This document shows, piece after piece, positions 50,522-61,149 of a stretch of DNA of 64,000 nucleotides. Origin of the DNA: Lachnospiraceae bacterium NK4A144. Its GTDB lineage: Bacteria > Bacillota > Clostridia > Lachnospirales > Lachnospiraceae. The notes below the pieces were generated by a model. It was not told where the DNA came from. It saw only the letters and a list, made by a program, of their open reading frames with translations, and ran no database searches. A program made the position numbers and the translations under genes. Every line of letters begins with the position of its first letter. The stretch's first letter is position 1. The DNA is taken from positions 1 through 64,000 of the forward strand of contig AUJT01000008.1 of assembly GCA_000424365.1 (NCBI GenBank). The letters are read 5' to 3'.

Positions 50522-50878
50522 ATGGCAAATGTAGAACGCAGAAGATTCAAGAGGATGGGGCTTGATGTGAAACTTTACATGACCCGTGTTGACGAGGCGA
50601 ATGCACCGGGTATTTCAGTTGATGTTTTGGATGTGTCACGTGCCGGCATTGGCTTTATCTGTTCAGAAGAGATTACTAACGGAGCCGTTTACAAGGCTGA
50701 TATCCGTATCTGGACCGGTGATACGATCACTGCTTTCATCAACGTTGTACGAGTAAACCATGAAGAAAGAGGTACTGTTTACGGAGGTATCTTTATCGGT
50801 ATGCCGGAGTCTGACTGGGTTCGTATCTGTGTTTACGAGGAATTCCAGGATCACATGGAAGAGACCGGCGAGAAATAA
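50522..50878 (+). CDS. PilZ-domain protein
   Basis: A 118-residue single PilZ domain. The c-di-GMP motifs are an N-terminal RRRFKR basic cluster and DVSRAGIGF (D/N-x-S-x-x-G pattern), with the final beta strand GGIFIGM. It likely binds cyclic di-GMP in the cytoplasm and passes the signal to an unknown partner (motility, exopolysaccharide or adhesion). AGAGGGG precedes ATG 50522. A strong terminator follows; the gene is monocistronic. Confidence 0.87.
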   Translation: MANVERRRFKRMGLDVKLYMTRVDEANAPGISVDVLDVSRAGIGFICSEEITNGAVYKADIRIWTGDTITAFINVVRVNHEERGTVYGGIFIGMPESDWVRICVYEEFQDHMEETGEK

Positions 50879-50905
50879 AAATAGTTATTCATAGAATTTC
50901 AAAAT

Positions 50906-50951
50906 AAAAAGAATCTTCAATCCTTTTTTCGTTGGATTGAAGATTCTTTTT
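50906..50951 (+). terminator. Terminator of the PilZ gene
   Basis: AAAGAATCTTCAATCC pairs perfectly with GGATTGAAGATTCTTT (stem of 16 bp or more, 10-base loop), followed by a T-run. Confidence 0.9.
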
Positions 50952-50977
50952 TTATTTATGAATTCAGTAAAAACACA

Positions 50978-51201
50978 GACCGTGCGAAGGAATCGAATCA
51001 TACAAAGCGAGCCATTGGAAGTCGAGGACAGAAACGCGAGCATAGCGCAGGTGCGAGAGGCACTGTCTGAGGGTACTTTGTGCTCCGCGCGGAGCGCATA
51101 GGGGCAAAGTGCCCGAGTTGCCGAAGCACCTGCAGTTAAGCGGCGGAGCGTTTCCGACGAGACGACGACGAGTGTGTATGATTCGGTTTCTTCACGCGGT
51201 C
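50978..51201. repeat. 224-bp imperfect palindrome, GC-rich
   Basis: The ends (50978-51003 and 51176-51201) are inverted copies with a few mismatches; inner pairs include GAAACGC/GCGTTTC, GCAGGTGC/GCACCTGC and the central perfect GCTCCGCGCGGAGC (51082-51095), all about one centre near 51089. It is more GC-rich than its flanks and codes for nothing I recognise. It occupies the convergent gap between PilZ and bglA. Confidence 0.8.
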
Positions 51202-51226
51202 GTCACTCTTTAACAACAGTTCTAAA

Positions 51227-52675
<1,449 letters not shown>

Positions 52676-52682
52676 TCATGAT

Positions 52683-52709
52683 CCTGCCGATGCCAACAGC
52701 ACCGGCAGG
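52683..52709 (-). other. Intercistronic hairpin, PTS to bglA
   Basis: CCTGCCG pairs with CGGCAGG across a 13-base loop, without a T-run. It may protect the upstream mRNA 3' end. Confidence 0.5.
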
Positions 52710-52740
52710 AAGTATATCATAAAATCATTTTATTCTTTTT

Positions 52741-54663
52741 TCAGACTATAGAAAGAATAGTTTCTCCATTCTTTACAGTATCCTGAGATGTTGCCTTTAC
52801 AGATACATAATCATCAGAATTTGTAACAATTACAGGGGTAATGATCTGCTTTCCTGCACTCTTTATCGCCTCGAGATTCGCAGTCATAAGAAGTGTTCCC
52901 TTCTTTACATGTGTTCCCTCAGAAACTTTATATTCAAACGGCGCACCGTTAAGCTCAACTGTATCGATACCAACATGGATCAGAATTTCAAGACCATCAT
53001 CTGTTGTGAAACCTACAGCATGCTTTGTGTCCATCACAGATGAAACTACACCATCTGCCGGAGCATAGATATTTCCATTTTCAGGAATAACTGCTACACC
53101 TTCTCCGAGAGCACCTGTTGAAAAACCTTCATCCGGAATCTCAGCCATAGGTATAACTTTTCCCTCAACAGGAGTTACCAGATCAATCTTCTTTACCATT
53201 GGCTTTCTAACTTCTTCAGCTTCAACAACTTCCGGAACTGCGACAGCCTCTACTGTTTTTTCTACTGCCTCTTCTTTATAAAGGATCATTGTGAGTACGA
53301 AAGGTACAACGATAGCGATCACTGCACCGATGATACCAAAGTATACACCGCTCATAGGATTCTCACCACCAATAAATGTGATGATGGAGAAAAGTGACGG
53401 AGAACCGCCCATTGTGTAACCCTTAACACCTGTGATACCTGTGAAAAGACCTGCAAGACCTGCACCGATAACAGCACCGATCATAGGCTTTACCTTTGCA
53501 AGGTTGATACCATACATAGCAGGCTCTGTGATACCTGCAACTACTGCGGAGATACCGCAGGCAATACCTTCAGACTTTGTATCTGTATCCTTTGACTTAG
53601 CTGCTACACCGAGAGCTGCACCACCCTGTGCAAGGTTTGAGCAGAACATTGTTACCATTACGATCACATCAAAGCCAAGAGTTGCAAGGTTATTCATGCA
53701 AAGCGGAATAAGCGCATAGTGCATACCTGTCATAACAATGAAAGGCATTGCAGCTGAAAGGATACCTACTGTGAGCCACGGTACTGTGTTGTACATTGCA
53801 GAGAATACACCTGCAAGAGCATTACCGATGACATTTCCAAGAGGTCCGAGTACGCAGAGCGCTACCGGAGTACATATAAGCAGGAAAAGCATCGGCTTCA
53901 GGAATGCCTTTACTACGTTAGGTGAAACACGATCAGCAAAGTCCTCTACAGCTTTCATTACCGGTGCCATGAGAAGGATCGGCAGTACGGAAGAAGTATA
54001 CGTCGCTGTGATTACCGGAAGTCCGAAAAGTGATGTTGACGGCATTCCGAGGAATGAACCAAGCGGAAGATCAGCATTTGTGCCTGCCATCAGGTTTACG
54101 ATATCCGGATAAACAAGCATTGTAGCCACTACCATGTAAAGCGCCGGCGAACCGTTGAGCTTCTTTGCTATCTGGTAAGCAAGGAATACAGGCAGGAAAT
54201 AGAAGAATGAGTCTGCCATGCCGTACAGAAGCACATAGCCTGAGCTTGCCTTGTCCATAACACCGAATGTTACGAGAAGGGTTAAGAGAACCTTCACCAT
54301 ACCTGTTCCGAGCATCGCCGGAAGAAGCGGTGTCATGCAGCCTGCAACGAATCCGAAAATACGCTGAACAATGTTTCCGGTAGGCTTTGCAGCACTTGCG
54401 CTGCCCTCATTAAAGTTTCCAAGCTTCGCAAATTCCTTGTAAAGATTAGAAACTTCGTTTCCGATAACAATCTGATACTGACCGCCCTGCTTTACTATGG
54501 ACTTTACGCCTTTGATGCTCTTAACTTTTGCATCATCTGCCTTTGCTTCGTCCTTAAGTGTGAGACGAAGACGTGTCATACAGTTAGTTGCACTTGTAAC
54601 ATTCTCAACTCCGCCTACGGCAGCGAGAATCTTTTTGGATGTCTCCTGATAATCGAGTGCCAT
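52741..54663 (-). CDS. bglP: Beta-glucoside PTS transporter EIIBCA
   Basis: A 640-residue fused PTS permease. The EIIB domain (about 1-90) has phospho-Cys28 (TSATNCMTRLR). The EIIC domain has about ten membrane helices (GFVAGCMTPLLPAMLGTGM, TGITEPAMYGINL). The C-terminal EIIA domain (from about 490) carries phospho-His563 (ILIHVGIDTVELNG). It imports and phosphorylates beta-glucosides. The leader contains a RAT/terminator switch for the BglG protein encoded just upstream. Confidence 0.95.
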   Translation of the reverse strand: MALDYQETSKKILAAVGGVENVTSATNCMTRLRLTLKDEAKADDAKVKSIKGVKSIVKQGGQYQIVIGNEVSNLYKEFAKLGNFNEGSASAAKPTGNIVQRIFGFVAGCMTPLLPAMLGTGMVKVLLTLLVTFGVMDKASSGYVLLYGMADSFFYFLPVFLAYQIAKKLNGSPALYMVVATMLVYPDIVNLMAGTNADLPLGSFLGMPSTSLFGLPVITATYTSSVLPILLMAPVMKAVEDFADRVSPNVVKAFLKPMLFLLICTPVALCVLGPLGNVIGNALAGVFSAMYNTVPWLTVGILSAAMPFIVMTGMHYALIPLCMNNLATLGFDVIVMVTMFCSNLAQGGAALGVAAKSKDTDTKSEGIACGISAVVAGITEPAMYGINLAKVKPMIGAVIGAGLAGLFTGITGVKGYTMGGSPSLFSIITFIGGENPMSGVYFGIIGAVIAIVVPFVLTMILYKEEAVEKTVEAVAVPEVVEAEEVRKPMVKKIDLVTPVEGKVIPMAEIPDEGFSTGALGEGVAVIPENGNIYAPADGVVSSVMDTKHAVGFTTDDGLEILIHVGIDTVELNGAPFEYKVSEGTHVKKGTLLMTANLEAIKSAGKQIITPVIVTNSDDYVSVKATSQDTVKNGETILSIV

Positions 54664-54859
54664 GTTCTTTCTCCTTTTTTAGTTTCTTTAAGACTCCGTG
54701 ATTATTTGTGTTTCGTCCGGTTATCATGCATTTCCGGCAGATATCCGGTATCTATTCTTATTATTCTCCCCGACTGATTGGATTCCTTAAAAGCCGGAGC
54801 AATATCTTCAAGACAACTCGCGAAATTGTCCTAAATTCGGATAAAAATATAAACAAAAC

Positions 54860-54952
54860 GGGCAAGACCGGAGGCACCCGGAGAAATCGTTTTTCTGCCC
54901 TATATATGCAGTAATCACGTTTCTTCTGTTTTGGTGCATCCAGGTCTTGCCC
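54860..54952 (-). terminator. Conditional terminator ahead of the PTS gene
   Basis: GGGCAAGACC (complement of 54943-54952) pairs with GGTCTTGCCC (complement of 54860-54869), extended to about 18 of 20 bases, followed by GTTTTGTTT. The upstream arm overlaps the RAT, so binding of BglG to the RAT would prevent the terminator. Confidence 0.8.
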
Positions 54953-54970
54953 ACTTAAGGTCACAATCCT
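54941..54970 (-). promoter_or_regulatory. RAT antiterminator site 2 (PTS leader)
   Basis: Minus strand AGGATTGTGACC, loop, GGGCAAGACCTG matches the BglG/LicT ribonucleic antiterminator pattern. It lies 28 bases after bglG. Confidence 0.8.
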
Positions 54971-54998
54971 GTGAAAGCTATTTATTTTGTTATTTACA

Positions 54999-55847
54999 TC
55001 ATTTTGATCTGATCCGGCGTGTGACACGCTCCAGATGGATCAACAGATATAAACGTTCATCAGAACTAATATCATAATGATATTCGATCAATATATAATC
55101 AGCGATCCTGTCTACGCAGTTCTTCACATGGACAAATCGTCCCGATAGTTCTGTGAAGATATCATCATCTTCTGCATTTTCAAAACACTCTTTTGAAAGG
55201 ATACGCTTTGCAAAAAATTTAAGATGAGTTAAAAACCTCTGATAGTTCCATTCCTCTTCATCAAGCTGGGTCTGAAACGACTGCTGAACTATATCCACAA
55301 CGCTTCCGATAAGCTTTGAAACCTCATCAGGTGAAACCGTTGTTCTGGTCGAGAGCTCTGCATTCACAAAGTGATATGCGATAAATGCCGCTTCATCCTG
55401 TGGAAGATCTGCCCCAAACCGTTCTTTTAAAACCTTAAGAGCATATTTACCGATCCTGAACTCTGCCGGATATATCCGCTTGATATCCCAAAGCATCGGA
55501 TTATCCAGTGTTACGTTTTCCCGGCTTCTCTCAACACTTCCTGCCATGTGATCACAGAGCGGAAGGATTATCCTGTCCGATACATGAACATTACATTCTT
55601 TTCTTGCATAATCAAGAACATCCTCTGCAATCTCCCAGTATTCATCAGGTATTTCCGTAAAGAGTTCCTGGAAATGACGACTTTCAGAAGCATTCTCCGG
55701 AATAAATCGACGTTCTATCTTATCTTCTTCCAGACTGTCACCGGCCCTTTTCTGAAATCCAATTCCTTTTCCCTGACAGATAAGTTCATTCCCGTCCCGG
55801 TTTCGGACCAGCACCATATTGTTATTGAGTGCTTTTATAACTTTCAC
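54999..55847 (-). CDS. bglG: BglG/LicT-family transcription antiterminator
   Basis: A 282-residue RNA-binding antiterminator. The N-terminal CAT domain (1-55, VIKALNNNMVLVRNRDGNE and KGIGFQKRAGD) binds the RAT; PRD1 and PRD2 follow, with conserved His residues (LCDHMAGSVER; AFIAYHF; LIEYHYDIS; LLIHLERV) that are phosphorylated by the PTS. The start is GTG 55847, with GGAGG six bases upstream, rather than the longer frame. Both its own leader and the PTS leader hold a RAT, so it is autoregulated. Confidence 0.93.
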   Translation of the reverse strand: MKVIKALNNNMVLVRNRDGNELICQGKGIGFQKRAGDSLEEDKIERRFIPENASESRHFQELFTEIPDEYWEIAEDVLDYARKECNVHVSDRIILPLCDHMAGSVERSRENVTLDNPMLWDIKRIYPAEFRIGKYALKVLKERFGADLPQDEAAFIAYHFVNAELSTRTTVSPDEVSKLIGSVVDIVQQSFQTQLDEEEWNYQRFLTHLKFFAKRILSKECFENAEDDDIFTELSGRFVHVKNCVDRIADYILIEYHYDISSDERLYLLIHLERVTRRIRSK

Positions 55848-55886
55848 AAAAGACCTCCGGTAAAACAAAAATATTGCGAACACAAA

Positions 55887-55963
55887 AAGGCAGGTGGCTA
55901 TACGCATACACTTATACTGAATAATCTACAGTCAGTATTATCTGCGTGAGCCTTGCCTGCCTT
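55887..55963 (-). terminator. Conditional terminator ahead of bglG
   Basis: Minus strand AAGGCAGGCAAGGCT pairs with AGCCACCTGCCTT, followed by TTTTTGTG. It overlaps the RAT at 55949-55978. An inner ATACTGA/TCAGTAT hairpin fills the loop. Confidence 0.75.
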
Positions 55964-55978
55964 ACCAGTCACAAATCA
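55949..55978 (-). promoter_or_regulatory. RAT antiterminator site 1 (bglG leader)
   Basis: Minus strand GATTTGTGACTGG, GTAAG-type loop, GCAGGCAAGGCTCA resembles the LicT/BglG RAT consensus, less closely than site 2. Confidence 0.7.
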
Positions 55979-56106
55979 CAATAAATACTATAACAAAGCC
56001 ATCTTTGTTTGTAAACTTGCATTATTAAACAATTTTTACAGCTATTTTTTGTGCATTTAGTCGAGATTATGTAAGAAACGTCTGATCAACTCCCGTATTA
56101 TTTACT

Positions 56107-56217
56107 TTATTTCTTTCCGATCAACGAATAAAGTACCGGCATAAGGAACATTGCAATACATGTCGATGCAAGAAGTCCTCCTATGATCACAAGCCCCATT
56201 CCGCGCATCATACTCAT
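56107..56217 (-). pseudogene. RND efflux transporter C-terminal remnant
   Basis: An open stretch of 36 codons reads MSMMRGMGLVIIGGLLASTC, then FLMPVLYSLIGKK and stop. This is the last transmembrane helix of an RND (AcrB-type) permease. No ribosome site fits and the rest of the gene is absent. It sits between bglG and the anchored protein at 56245. Confidence 0.65.
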
Positions 56218-56244
56218 AAATCGCACCAAAGTCCTTTCATATCT

Positions 56245-56937
56245 TCATTCTTCCTGATTCACCGTTATTTCACCCAGTACAACTTCATCCAAAATTTTAT
56301 CGTTTAATTCCACTTCATGTTTAGGGAGAATTTTTTCCCGGTAGTATTCTCCGTCCCAATTCAGTACTTCCTCCGGCTTTTTACCATATCCGTACAAATC
56401 CTGCCTTTTTGAAAGAGTTTCAGCATATTTCGAAGCGATCATATGCTTTCTATACATTTTATCTATGATTTCTTCATTTAGTCCCGTTGCTTCGATCTGT
56501 GACGGATCCATCTCCATAAACAATTCTCTTGATTCCACACGGTTCTGTGTTTCAGTTACCGCATCAAGGATAAAGCCGGCTTTAATTGCTTCCTTGTAAT
56601 ATATCTGGTCACATATACAAACATTCAAAGCCACGTTTTTTGCATACTCGCAAACGAACTGTGAATCAGCCCCTGCTGAAAAATGTGTATTCCACCAAAG
56701 CCTCGGATTTTCAGGATCATACAAAAGTGCCTGATTCTGCACAAATTCCTCTACTTCATAAATATAATAACCAAACTCACGAAGCGTAATACATTCCCTG
56801 TCAACAGAAATAACCGTGTCATCTAAATGATCCTTATAATCAAATCCTGTAAGCATTTTTTCGAAAACTGCTATAACTCCCAGCACGAAAATAACTAAAA
56901 CTATGCCTATAATGATTTTCTTATTGGCCGAACTCAT
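56245..56937 (-). CDS. Membrane-anchored extracellular protein, PrsA/SurA-like
   Basis: A 230-residue protein with an uncleaved N-terminal anchor (IIIGIVLVIFVLGVIAVFE) and an extracellular helical domain. The order REFGYYIYEVEEFVQNQALL, a WWNTHFSAG segment and a long helix resembles the N-terminal chaperone region of SurA/PrsA-type foldases, but no parvulin domain follows. Function is therefore uncertain. The gene is alone; upstream lies the GH32 locus terminator. Confidence 0.7.
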   Translation of the reverse strand: MSSANKKIIIGIVLVIFVLGVIAVFEKMLTGFDYKDHLDDTVISVDRECITLREFGYYIYEVEEFVQNQALLYDPENPRLWWNTHFSAGADSQFVCEYAKNVALNVCICDQIYYKEAIKAGFILDAVTETQNRVESRELFMEMDPSQIEATGLNEEIIDKMYRKHMIASKYAETLSKRQDLYGYGKKPEEVLNWDGEYYREKILPKHEVELNDKILDEVVLGEITVNQEE

Positions 56938-57042
56938 GAATACTCCTTCCGGTGCAAATTCACTATATCTATATTCACCTTATCACATACATATTCGGCA
57001 TTATATAGTACCTTTTTAATCCATCATCCTATAAATCAAAAA

Positions 57043-57080
57043 GGACGGGGTAACAGGTAAATGGACCTGTTACCCCGTCC
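57043..57080 (-). terminator. Terminator of the GH32 gene; GGAYGGGG hairpin copy
   Basis: GGACGGGGTAACAGGT and ACCTGTTACCCCGTCC form a perfect 16-bp stem with a 6-base loop. The minus strand continues TTTTTGATTT, fitting a terminator. The stem matches the palindromes at 1525-1564 and, in part, 22359-22408. Confidence 0.8.
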
Positions 57081-57099
57081 CCAACGGCTCACCTATATA

Positions 57100-60000
57100 T
57101 TACAATGTTCCTTCAACTACACCGGCAAATACGAATTTGCCGTTTTCATATGTCATACGGAATCCGTTTTTGCCATTCTTAAGAGTTGAAGATTTTACCT
57201 TGTTGTCCTGCAGGTAATAGAGAGTAACCTTTGACTTTTCAGGCTTCTTACTATTAACCTTCACTGTCAGATGATACTGAACACCATCTTTGGACAGCTT
57301 CACGCTCTTCTTGGATACACCCTTTAGATCCGCAGAAACGCCTTCTGCAGAGAGCTGTAAAGGTGCTACGCTTACATCGAGCTTTGTGCCCTTAACAGCT
57401 TTAGAAACAGACTTGATAAGCTTTTTATCAGCTGCCTTGGCCTTAAGGGAAGTAACTGTAAACACTGCACTTCCTGCCTCTGTTCCCTTAGCAGCCTTTG
57501 AAGCATCAAACTTACCCTGCACCTTTGCCGATGCGATAGGCTCAGCTGCCTTAGCATCCTTAGCATCGTAAATAAACAGAGTAGCATCTGCATCTTTATC
57601 GCTGAGCTTTTTGCCTGTATATGACAGGTTACGGTTGTAGTTTATAACTGCCCTATAATTCTCGTCTACGTTCACGCTAACCTGGCTTACAGTTCTTGCA
57701 TGAACCTTTTCCTCTGTCGGAGCTACGACCTCAGGCTGTTCCGGTGTAGGATTCTCAGGTGTCGGATTCTCCGGAGTAGGATTCTCCGGTGTAGGATCCT
57801 CTGTTCCCGGATCTTCATTTTCTCCGGCATTTACATAGAAATTCTGCACTTCAAGTGCTCCATCCCATAATCCAAGACCTACAAATCCATCAGAGAACTT
57901 TACATCATCTGCAAAAGTATACTCAAGGCAGCTCTCATCATCTACATATACTGACAGAGACTGTCCTGCCTTCTTAACCTTTACATGATGATACTTTCCA
58001 TCACCGATGGTCTCCTTAAGCTCACCTCTGAACATGTCATCTCTTCCAAATCTGAAGAGTCTCACAGCCTTATTGTCAGGTGCAAACTGGATCGAATATG
58101 CTCCGTCTCCATCTATCGGATTCTGCTGCTCAGAAAGGATAAAGAGATTTATGAGTCCCTTTGTGAACTTGATATCTGTATCCCAGACATAATCACCGTG
58201 TACCATTTCCTTCGCCATATAGTAGTCATTCTGACCGGAATTTGATACAAAAAGTGTGTCATCATCTACAGTCCAGTTACCGTTGAGATTTACAAATTCT
58301 TTAACATTTGTCTTGAAAGTATTGCGATAAACATTTATCTTAAACTTTCTTATCAGAGAAGGATCTGCCTTAGCTGCAGCAACTACTACTGCATTTCCCT
58401 TCTGCAGTGCCTTGATCTCGCCATCACCGGAAAGTTCTATAACATCCTCTCCTGACTCAAGGCTCCACTCTATTTCCTGATCAGAATCAAGAGGCAGTAC
58501 ATAAGCATTGAGCTTTGTGCTCTCACCGCAATTCAGATATGTAGTTGCGGAAGATGTTGAACCTACTGCATATGCCTTATCAGCAACCTTCTTATCTGTC
58601 CAGATGCTCTCCATCGGATAAATGTCTATATCTGCCTTTGCTGAGCCACCCTCTGCAAACGCCTCTGCTCCGAGACTTAAAGGATTAGCAAAAATCTGTG
58701 CAGCTCCGCATACTGTATTATCTCCGGAGAATACCTCGACACTTGCCTTATCAACATAGATATGAAGCTCTATACTTCCGTCAGCATTTACCTTCATATC
58801 CTGAGAGGAAACTTCTTTGAACTTATTGCTGATAGCGATTCCGGATTCACTTCTGTCGATATACAGCTTCTTGCTGTCTACATCATAAGCAACGACAGTC
58901 TCTTCGCCAGCACCCTTTCTAAGCTTAAATCCAACCTTTTTAGTATTCTTATCAGGCAGGAATTTTGCGCAGATTTCATAAGTATCACCGCTGAAATCTT
59001 TAAGAACATTGTTGTCAGCAGTTACCTTTGCATCCTTGATCTTTACTGCTTCAGAAGTCTTTCTGAGTTTCTCATAAGCCTTTACCGGTGTCTGAGTCAG
59101 AAGATATGAGGAACCATCCTTCTTTAATCCAAGATTAAGATTGAGGTTAAAGGTTCCGTTGAAGTCCTGACCTGTCTTCTCTGCAACAGAATTGCAGTAG
59201 TCTTCCCAGGTATTCATCCAGTTTATTTCTGTGATCTCCGGGATCTCCGGATTTTCTTCTGTGCCAAAGTCCTGAACATAGTAGGTCATGGCTGCATATG
59301 AATCCCTGCCAAAGTTCATAATGCCGTCTTTGTTCTTATATTCCTCATCAGGAATAAATGCCCATTTACCGTTCGTCTCTTTAAAGGATCCGACTTTGTA
59401 TAATCTTCCGCCTCTGGACAGAACCCACTTAAGTTTCCCATCATCTGCTTTGATCGGGTAAAGATCCGGGCACTCGGTATGCAGATCACCATATGCTGAC
59501 TCGCACTTCCAATCCAGGAGATTTTCGGAGGAATAGATTCTAAGCGGACCACCGGCAACAACCATGAACCATTTTCCCTCCCATCTGAATACCTTGGGAT
59601 CTCTGAAGTCACGATTATTTAACGGGTCATTTGTCCAGTCAGCTGCAACCTTATCGAGCTTATTCCAGGTCTTTCCTTCATCCTCGCTGTAAGCTACCTT
59701 TATTCTCTGACCGTTTCCATCTGCTGTGATAAGAGCTACCAGACCACCCTTATCTGATTTGAAAAGTCCTGAGCTATTGTTGCTATCTGCTACTATACAG
59801 CCTGAGAACATTGCTCCGTTTGCATCTGGATAAAATGCGATCGGTTCCTCTTCCCAGTGAAGCAGGTCTTTACTTGTCGCATGTGCCCAGTGCATGGGGC
59901 CCCATTTGATATCATCATAGAACTGATAAAACAGATGATATTTTCCATTGTAATAAACAAGACCGTTAGGATCGTTCGCCCAGCCTTCCTTTACAGAATA

Positions 60001-61053
60001 ATGATACTGATCACGATAAACCTCATTGTAATACTCTACATCCTGCTTAAATCTGTGAACATTTACCTTATATACAGCCGATGCCTCATTTCCATCTTTA
60101 TCGGAAACTGTAGTCTTAACCGTAATATAGTTTTTGCCCTCTTTAACAGGTATGCCTTTTCCGTCTTCATAGATCTTTCCGTCAGCATCGGAAATCTCTA
60201 CAGCTGCATTTTTATCTCTCTTCTCAACTTCGATATTTACTTCTGATGCATCATTCTTTACATACTGAAGCATCATCGGCTCAGTAGGAACAAATCTCGC
60301 TTCTTTTTCAACTGTTCCCTTGTCTGAAGTTACCTTTATATCATCAAGTAATGGAGAAAAGCTATCATTCAGCTCTTTATAATAGGTATTCTGGAATACA
60401 ACCTTGCTGTTCCAGTTCAGAAGTCCAAATACACCTTCCGGGATAACTGTATCCTGTCCGAGATCCCCCGGCTGCAATGTGTAATCTCCTGAGCTGGCAA
60501 CGAGCTCATCATTGACGAAATAGAGGATCCAGGAGTCATATGCAACTACCTTCAGTGTATAACGTCCATTTTCGTTAGCCTTGACTTCCTTCTCATCGAT
60601 AAGCTGAAGAGCATCATTCCTCTGCCATCTAAAAAACTTACATTTATGATTTGAGGCATCGATATTTACAGCATAGCTCTCTTTGTCATCTGCCTTCGCA
60701 TTGCTTCTGAAAAGAAGTGCTGCAGCTCCCTGATTCTCCTTGAAGCATACGTCTGTTGAATATACGAAATTTTTACCATGCGTCTTTGAAAAGGCAAAGC
60801 AGTCACCCTTTCCGATCGCGTCACTTAAAAGCCCCTCATCCGTAACATTCCATTCGCCGTCACCAAAATATGTCAGCTCACCAATGTTATTTTTATAATT
60901 CTCAAGCTTTTTAGAAGTCTGTGTTGCTACCATTTCCTGTTCCTTTACGGTCGGAGCGGCAAAAACCTGAACATTATTTACCGCAGCGCCGCTTAACATT
61001 ACCGTTGTTCCTAATACTCCGCATAATGAGCGGACCATTTTTCTGTTTTTCAT
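57100..61053 (-). CDS. Multidomain secreted GH32 levanase/inulinase-type enzyme
   Basis: A 1317-residue secreted enzyme. A signal peptide (about 1-32) is followed by a LamG-like region (GDCFAFSKTHG), an Ig-like segment, then the GH32 catalytic domain with nucleophile Asp361 (WANDPNG), transition-state Asp485 (FRDPKV) and acid/base Glu527 (ECPDLY), then the GH32 C-terminal beta-sandwich. A BIG2-like segment (ALQKGNAVVVAAAK), a second laminin-like domain, a linker with PTPEN repeated, and an unknown C-terminal domain follow. It would hydrolyse fructans (levan, inulin or sucrose) outside the cell, feeding the co-transcribed ABC transporter. The size is well above a plain GH32 enzyme of about 500 residues. 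Confidence 0.92.
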   Translation of the reverse strand: MKNRKMVRSLCGVLGTTVMLSGAAVNNVQVFAAPTVKEQEMVATQTSKKLENYKNNIGELTYFGDGEWNVTDEGLLSDAIGKGDCFAFSKTHGKNFVYSTDVCFKENQGAAALLFRSNAKADDKESYAVNIDASNHKCKFFRWQRNDALQLIDEKEVKANENGRYTLKVVAYDSWILYFVNDELVASSGDYTLQPGDLGQDTVIPEGVFGLLNWNSKVVFQNTYYKELNDSFSPLLDDIKVTSDKGTVEKEARFVPTEPMMLQYVKNDASEVNIEVEKRDKNAAVEISDADGKIYEDGKGIPVKEGKNYITVKTTVSDKDGNEASAVYKVNVHRFKQDVEYYNEVYRDQYHYSVKEGWANDPNGLVYYNGKYHLFYQFYDDIKWGPMHWAHATSKDLLHWEEEPIAFYPDANGAMFSGCIVADSNNSSGLFKSDKGGLVALITADGNGQRIKVAYSEDEGKTWNKLDKVAADWTNDPLNNRDFRDPKVFRWEGKWFMVVAGGPLRIYSSENLLDWKCESAYGDLHTECPDLYPIKADDGKLKWVLSRGGRLYKVGSFKETNGKWAFIPDEEYKNKDGIMNFGRDSYAAMTYYVQDFGTEENPEIPEITEINWMNTWEDYCNSVAEKTGQDFNGTFNLNLNLGLKKDGSSYLLTQTPVKAYEKLRKTSEAVKIKDAKVTADNNVLKDFSGDTYEICAKFLPDKNTKKVGFKLRKGAGEETVVAYDVDSKKLYIDRSESGIAISNKFKEVSSQDMKVNADGSIELHIYVDKASVEVFSGDNTVCGAAQIFANPLSLGAEAFAEGGSAKADIDIYPMESIWTDKKVADKAYAVGSTSSATTYLNCGESTKLNAYVLPLDSDQEIEWSLESGEDVIELSGDGEIKALQKGNAVVVAAAKADPSLIRKFKINVYRNTFKTNVKEFVNLNGNWTVDDDTLFVSNSGQNDYYMAKEMVHGDYVWDTDIKFTKGLINLFILSEQQNPIDGDGAYSIQFAPDNKAVRLFRFGRDDMFRGELKETIGDGKYHHVKVKKAGQSLSVYVDDESCLEYTFADDVKFSDGFVGLGLWDGALEVQNFYVNAGENEDPGTEDPTPENPTPENPTPENPTPEQPEVVAPTEEKVHARTVSQVSVNVDENYRAVINYNRNLSYTGKKLSDKDADATLFIYDAKDAKAAEPIASAKVQGKFDASKAAKGTEAGSAVFTVTSLKAKAADKKLIKSVSKAVKGTKLDVSVAPLQLSAEGVSADLKGVSKKSVKLSKDGVQYHLTVKVNSKKPEKSKVTLYYLQDNKVKSSTLKNGKNGFRMTYENGKFVFAGVVEGTL

Positions 61054-61117
61054 ACTCTCTCCCTTTTTATGATGAAATTTTTTTGAGTCCTTATTTATTA
61101 TGATGACATGGTCATAA

Positions 61118-61148
61118 GTTGGTGGGCAAAAGGACTTTTGACACCAAC
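61118..61148 (-). other. Intercistronic hairpin before the GH32 gene
   Basis: GTTGGTG (61118-61124) pairs with CACCAAC (61142-61148) just behind the binding-protein stop; no T-run. A second weak inverted pair TTATGA/TCATAA lies beside it. Probably mRNA processing or stability. Confidence 0.45.
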
Positions 61149-61149
61149 A

